Of a DNA stretch of 64,000 nucleotides, positions 58,755 through 64,000 are shown piece by piece (position 1 is the stretch's first letter; every line of letters begins with the position of its first letter). The notes under the pieces are model-generated. The model saw only the letters and a list, made by a program, of their open reading frames with translations. It was not told where the DNA came from and did no database searches. Source of the stretch: Symbiodinium natans (lineage: Eukaryota > Sar > Dinophyceae > Suessiales > Symbiodiniaceae); the NCBI GenBank assembly GCA_905221605.1, contig CAJNDS010002217.1, positions 425,001 to 489,000 of the forward strand. Reading direction: 5' to 3'. The translations under genes were made by a program, and so were the position numbers.

Positions 58755-61013
58755 ATGACGTGGGAAACCCAAGCTGAACCAGCGGCTGGGGCAGACCCTT
58801 GGGATAAAAATGACCCCTGGCAGAAGGACTCCCAACCAGCGCTGCAGGATGCTGCTTGGTCTGCGACCGACGGAAATGGTTACCAGTCTGGCCAGACGTG
58901 GGACTACAGCAGCAAAGGCCAAGGCGAAGAACAAGGTGACTCTTGGGGGGGCAACGGTGGCTGGTGGGAGGATGCTCAAGGAGGCGGAGGAGGAGCAGGA
59001 GATGGAGCAGCAGCCAACGACGATGGGCAGAATGGATGGGGCAACTGGAACAAGTCGAAGTCTGCAGATGCATGGGCATCCAACTCGTGGCAGACAAACC
59101 AGCAGCCAGCCGAGACCGCGGAAGATATGAACAAGCGTCGGCACGAAACCTACCGGCGAGAATACTATGATTGTCAGCAATGGTACAAGGAGCAGGGTAT
59201 CACCCCAGATACCCACAACTCAAAATGCAAATTCTCAGACGAGTCAGGCCTCAGGGGAGAGGACTTCGGGTTGTACAACTCAGTCGAAGTCAAGGTCACT
59301 GGAGATGGGGCGGAAAGTCTGCCGAAGCATCTTGACACGTTTGAGGACTTGTTTGCCAGGTTTGACAACATCCCCAAGCAACTGGAGGAAAACCTGAAGT
59401 TGCTGAAGTTCGAGTTCCCCACTCCAGTGCAGAAATTTGCTGTGATTGCTGGCCTGGCCGGACGGGATGTCATGTGCTGTGCTCAGACAGGAAGCGGTAA
59501 GACAGCAGCATATCTCATCCCGATGCTTGCGAGCATGATGAAGAATCACAGAGCCACAGGCGCACTGAAAGAGCCCTTTGAGGGTCCGTGCGAGCCAGAC
59601 ACACTCATTTTAGCTCCAACGCGAGAGCTGGCTCTTCAAATCTACGATGATGCGCTTCGATTCTGTTATGGCACCGAGTATCGCGTCATTCGCGTCTATG
59701 GGCAGGAGAAGCGAGAGAACCAAATTCGTGATTTCTGCAAGGGTGCCGATATTTGTGTGGCCACTCCTGGCCGCTTCGCAGACTTTGTGGAGGCAGAGAT
59801 CATCAGTGTGAAGAAGACCTACTGCCTGGTGCTGGATGAGGCTGACCGCATGATGGACCTGGGCTTTGAAGAAACCATCCGTGAGCTCGTGGAAAAGCGT
59901 GGGATGCCAACCAACACAGAGCGTCAGACGATGATGTTCTCCGCCACATTCCCAGCGGTAATCCAACAAACAGCTGAGAACTACCTGCACAATCACCTGT
60001 TTGTGAGGGTGGGGAGGCTCGGCAGCCCTGCCGCAACTGTCACACAGGTGCTGTACAAGGTGGACAAAAAAGAGAAGCTCGACAAGCTGGTAGAGGTCAT
60101 TGACAGCTGGATGCGGAACTCTCGGGAAACAGGCCAAGAGCGAATGCTGGTCTTCACAAACAGCAAGAACCAGACCAAAGCCCTGGATGAGTACCTCTGG
60201 GACAAGGAAGTTGCCAAGACCGGTGCTCTGCATGGCGACCTCGACCAGCCGAAGCGAGAATCGAATCTCGAACTGTTCCGTGAGGGCAAGATCCAGGTGA
60301 TGCTGGCGACGGACGTGGCAGCCAGAGGACTCGACATCAGCAAAGTGTCCCATGTGGTGAACTATGATCTGCCGAAGGAGCCACCTATCTACGTACATCG
60401 AATTGGCCGTACCGGCCGCATTGGCCACCGTGGCACAGCTCTCAGCTTCGTTACCATGGAAGAGGGTTGGTGGATGGATAATGAGGAGATGCTGCGGGAG
60501 TTGCCCACATTCATGGAGGGGGCGCCGAACACCGTAGTGCCAGACTGGCTGCTGGAGAAGTGCCAAACGCTTACGGCGGGAGAATGGGCCTCGAAAGAAG
60601 AAGACACGAAGGATGCCCGAGAAGCCTGGTCGAAGCCGCGGCCCTAGCGCAGAGTGTGTGAGATTCAATGACATTTAGGTTCATGATGTTCATGTTTTCC
60701 ACAGGTTAATTTCGCGCTGCTGAGCCATCGTATTGAACAACCCAGGTGGCAGCCTCCTACAGATGCTGGTGATGGGAATCAGACCAGCCAAGAGGCTTGG
60801 AAGGACGATGTCTGGGATCAGAACGGCACCGACCAGAGTGGTCATCAGGCAAATGAAGGTGGACATGGTGGACAGGATGCTCAATATGGCGAGTCGTGGG
60901 CCCAGCAGGATGCCCAGAACGGCGAGTCGTGGGGCCAGCAGGATGCTCAGACAGGCGAGTCGTGGGGCCAGCAAGATGCCCAGAACGCCGAGTCGTGGGG
61001 CCCGTACATGTAG
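58755..61013 (+). CDS. DEAD-box RNA helicase, DED1/DDX3-like
   Basis: ATP-dependent RNA helicase; relatives act in translation initiation and RNP remodelling. Exon 1 is 58755-60637 and exon 2 is 60746-61013, joined in frame by a 108-base GC-AG intron to give about 716 residues. Residues 1-120 are W/G/Q/D-rich and disordered. Core motifs: Q-motif glutamine about 226 (FPTPVQ), AQTGSGKT 243-250, PTRELALQ 288-295, TPGR 337-340, DEAD 361-364, SAT 396-398, ATDVAARGLD 518-527, HRIGRTGR 548-555; all intact. Exon 2 adds a C-terminal tail with four 11-residue QDAQxGESWGQ repeats, ending PYM-TAG. Without splicing the frame would stop at 60645. The splice is favoured because the tail's composition matches the N-terminus and the total length stays in phase. 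ATG at 58755 is the first in frame. The near-absence of introns contrasts with every neighbour. Confidence 0.96.
60873..61004 (+). repeat. 33-bp coding minisatellite, 4 copies
   Basis: Four in-frame 33-base units encode QDAQ(Y/N/T/N)(G/A)ESW(A/G)(Q/P) in the helicase tail. The unit length preserves frame, and the tryptophan/glutamine pattern echoes GDSWGG near the N-terminus. Confidence 0.95.
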
Positions 61014-62420
61014 GACAACGCAGGCTGCTTCTGCAGGTTTTGTACAGAAATCTAGTCCCGGTAGCTTATAGGAATAATCAGGCACATGCTTTAAGCTGAC
61101 TGCCTCTGCGGATTTGAAACGCAATGCCTCCATGCTCAGCTGACCAAGTTGAGAAGTGTGCACAAAAGCTTAGGAGTCCACGTTTTCTGTGCATTTGGAC
61201 TTCAAATCAACGGTGATCAGGCCTTGCTGCAGCGGAACCGGGCGCCAAGGAAGGCCTCGCTCAATGCGGGTCTTGCTAGTTTCCAGTGCGACATGAAGGC
61301 ATGAAGCAACGGGCCAGGTCGTCACCTTGCGTGCTGAGCTCCAGAGCCCACCAAGCTCGGAGCGTCAGGCTTGGAATATTCGGCAATATTGAAGGGCTTG
61401 GTGTGGAGAGATCCCGGTGATCCTGGTGATCGGTCATGCCATGTGCCGGCTTCGGACAGGTTGGCCCACGGCCGACAAAAAGGTTCAGCCGACGCTCCGG
61501 AGTTGGCGTTTGGCTGTCTCTTGCGGCCTGACAGGACAGACGAGAGACCTCCGGCCATGCTAGCAGCAACAGCATCACCACAGATGCTGCGCATCTCGTG
61601 CACTGGCATGGCGCACTCCTCAGCACAACAAGAGCTACAATTAGTCAGATCGGATGGTGCCCCAAGCATGCCCAATTCAGTCCTGTGCAGGCTGGCACGG
61701 TCCTAACGGAGCTGGAGCTTGATGCTTCCAAGGGTCTACGCGAGCTGCGCGAGGCGGGGTGAAGGGCTCAGCGCAGCAAGAAAGGCTTCCCAGCAAGACG
61801 CTCACATCTTGGCATGGATGCAACTTTCTTGGTCAAAGCAATTCTGCGTTCATCCCAGCACACAAACAATGCATACCTGCAACGCATACCGACACATCGG
61901 CTTCCCCGCAAAGAAATAGGAAGAAATGTATTTTTAACGCTACGCGACTGGCCTCGGCCGGGGTCTGCGCAGCCGCATGTGAAGACCAAGCTCACCGATT
62001 CCTCATCGTCATTGTTGAGCCGATGTGCTGCTCAATGCCAGGGTCGTGGGCCTTGCTGTGTGGGTTGGGGGGGGGGGGGGGGGGGGGGGGGGTGGGGTCA
62101 GCTTCCTCGCACCAGGGGGGGGGGGGGGTACCCTTTCCAGGAAAAAAAGGTGGCAAGGCGTGTTGGGGAGGGGATTAGAGGTGGGGTACCTGCTCCCTAG
62201 ACACACCTAGACACGTGTGGGGGTAACATCTGGAGCTCCGCAGCAAATAGCATTCTGTTAGACAACAATGCCAGACCGGGGGGGACGGGGCGGCTCGAAA
62301 AAGAGATGGGCGTAGGTAGTCTGAGTTTACTGCATAGGCAGAGATGAATTTAGCCACCAGTCTTGCACAAGCCACGTTTGTCACGAAGTGATGCTGTTTC
62401 CTCAGACACACCACTGAGCT
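61014..62420. other. intergenic, G-rich; no gene recognised
   Basis: No exon was recognised on either strand. The main features are the two poly-G runs listed next. The 3' end of the helicase mRNA lies at the start of this stretch; no polyadenylation signal could be identified. Confidence 0.5.
62067..62128. repeat. two poly-G runs (26 and 14 bases)
   Basis: Uninterrupted G at 62067-62092 and 62115-62128, with GGGG between. The + strand could form G-quadruplexes. Assembly length here is doubtful, and the glycine, tryptophan/valine and proline frames are artefacts. Confidence 0.95.
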
Positions 62421-62840
62421 GTTCGTCTGAACGTCGCAGCTCACTGTCACCCTGTGCATTCTGCGGCTCAGCATCTAACTCGGGGTGTCCTGGTCAGGAG
62501 CTGGCCGGAAGGCTGGCAGGGCAGCAGCTGGCCATGATCTTTGTGCACAGACTCTCCGCAGAGTGTCTTTACTACGAGTGCAGACTCATGAAGAGTCTTC
62601 TGGACCGCATGGCGTGCCATGTGGTCGAGGGAAGCATATCCCGAGTCATGCAATCTCCTGCAGGCTTGGTCTCCCCAAGCCAAGAGCTTAAGCAACAAAA
62701 GCTAGAAAAGCTACAGTGTCGACAATGGCAACACGTGACTCGCGCCAGAGAGGGGTTTTTGTGAGCCTTCGCATTGCAGACCTTCGAGGCCCCAGCTTGC
62801 ACTGCTCTTGCCCGACGGACGCTTGCTCAAGGCCGAGTGT
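62420..62840 (+). CDS. candidate coding piece, unidentified
   Basis: One frame reads QELAGRLAGQQLAMIFVHRL, then LMKSLLDRMACHVVEG and LKQQKLEKLQCRQWQHV before TGA at 62762, with an amphipathic helical character. A following piece near 62797-62840 (LALLLPDGRLLKAE) also looks coding. It could be exons of a gene that continues past the window. Nothing recognised. Confidence 0.35.
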
Positions 62841-62849
62841 CCTTATATG

Positions 62850-64000
62850 CGATGATACGTGATGATGATGTACAAGCGAGTTGTGGAACTGTCTTCTAAT
62901 TGACTTTGGGGGCGCTTCCCTGCGGGAGGCACGAGACCATCGCTCTTTGATGGATGTTTTCACCTCCCTGGATCTGCGGAGTACGGGCCCCAAGAAGCCC
63001 AGAATCAGCGTTGGCATCGTTTAGGTCCTTCATTTGCCTCCCAGGTGATGCCGAAGATCCTTCTGTTGATAGTTAGGCTCCTTGAGGGCAGGGCCACAGC
63101 AGCCAGTGCTTCAGGAAACTGCAGCTTCAATAAGTTAAGTTATGTTCTTGTTGACGTTTCTTGATGTTTGTTGAGTCTTCTGAAGCCCGGGACTCAGAAG
63201 CTTGTAGTCCACTTTAGTCCACTTTAATCCACTTGCTAGCGGGAGCACACAGCTAGCACGAACTCTTGTGCATAGCTCCTGACGATCCACCACTCCTCCG
63301 CAAAGCGGGCTTCCTTTCAGCTTTCAGCTTTTGCCGTTTGTGCCGCTGCACAGCTGACAGTGGAACTTCGCGTGCTGATGTTTCTGCCGCTGTCTTTGGT
63401 TCAAGCCTTTTTCGTCGTGGCTGCGTCGACCCCCAAAATCTTTTGAAGAGGCTTGGTAGCGAATGTCGCGTCAAGATCCTTTTGCCTTTGGCACCGCTCG
63501 CGAGGTGCTTTGTGATGTCGCTCAATGCCCCGCTATTGGGGACCGAAAGGGCAAAGTTGAGTGAGACGGAAGTAGCAGAGTAGACGGAGGCAGGAGCTTT
63601 GAGCAGCGAACCTAAGGAGGCCCAAACCCTGTACACCATGCCAGCTGGAGGGGTAGAATCAGGGTTCACTTGGGGCAAAGCAAGACCTGCTCCTGTCGTC
63701 GGCCTCATTCGTTACAGGCCTCTCTTCTTCCCCACCTCATGTATCCAACTCCACTGCCGAGATGTGCCACTAAATAAAAATGCCAAGATGCAGCCAGGGG
63801 CTGTTTGAACAGCTTTTGCAAGAGCAGCGTGAAAGATTCCTGAGCCAGGACGATCGAGGAAGCTCCCACAACTGGCCCCGCCGAGGTTGGTAGGGGCGGA
63901 TAGTGGGGAGGTTCGGACATCCATGACACGTGCGATGTCAGGATGACGTGATTCAACATTGGGCCGGGAAACTGGAGGTGTCTCGCCATGCTTGATTTCT
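62850..64000. other. no gene recognised
   Basis: Short coding-like words occur (63253-63583, 63599-63808) without conserved motifs. A short tandem of AGTCCACTTT (three copies) lies at 63206-63233. Confidence 0.4.
63206..63233. repeat. AGTCCACTTT tandem, 3 copies
   Basis: Two exact 10-base units and a third with one change (AATCCACTTG). Confidence 0.75.

Noticed and set aside
59610-60674. 354-codon open frame on the minus strand
   Set aside because: It is antisense to the intact helicase core and has no domain of its own; high-GC third positions keep the opposite frame open.

Overview
This window looks like nuclear DNA from a photosynthetic dinoflagellate (Symbiodiniaceae or a relative). Coding sequence is broken into many short exons separated by introns of mostly 50-150 bases. 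In the two genes I could reconstruct exon by exon, the 5' splice sites are mainly GC and GA rather than GT, and the acceptor is almost always AG followed by G. That splice-site mix is known from dinoflagellate genomes. Two genes encode plastid-type FtsH proteases, so the host has (or had) a chloroplast. Every gene I can support lies on the + strand, which fits the one-directional gene blocks of dinoflagellates. No operons, ribosome-binding sites, tRNAs, rRNAs or CRISPR arrays were seen.

Layout: 1-2.8 kb, nothing recognised. 2.8-5.5 kb, scattered candidate exons, one with a CxxC pair. 8.7-12.27 kb, a multi-exon protist protein with CTFxPK and LYxDAxxRR motifs (called CTF-A here). 13.0-18.27 kb, an FtsH protease resembling the type B (FtsH2/8-like) thylakoid subunit, 27 exons. 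18.8-26.2 kb, a second FtsH resembling the type A (FtsH1/5-like) subunit, about 27 exons. 27.6-33.95 kb, a second CTFxPK protein (CTF-B) with a C-terminal VDVN...ERIV segment. 35.0-39.1 kb, a metallo-beta-lactamase-fold hydrolase of glyoxalase II type with all metal ligands visible. 39-45 kb, low-complexity and uncertain coding pieces. 45.1-48.2 kb, a leucine-rich-repeat protein of ribonuclease-inhibitor type. 50.2-58.2 kb, exons of one or two large unidentified proteins, the second perhaps glycosyltransferase-like. 58.75-61.01 kb, a DED1/DDX3-like DEAD-box RNA helicase with only one intron. 61-64 kb, poly-G tracts and weak coding candidates.

How the genes fit together: the FtsH pair is the clearest functional unit. 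In plants and algae, type A and type B FtsH form one hetero-hexamer in the thylakoid membrane that degrades photodamaged photosystem II D1 protein. Here both partner types sit head to tail about 0.5 kb apart. The two CTFxPK genes flank that pair. The other genes have no obvious link to it.

The most unusual items are the GC/GA-dominated splice sites with short direct repeats at intron ends, the adjacent type A/type B FtsH pair, a 115-nt near-perfect hairpin at 28888-29002 whose arm shares a motif with a distant minisatellite, and a possible 28-nt intron in CTF-A. Exon joins were made by hand from reading frame and family knowledge, with no transcript evidence.
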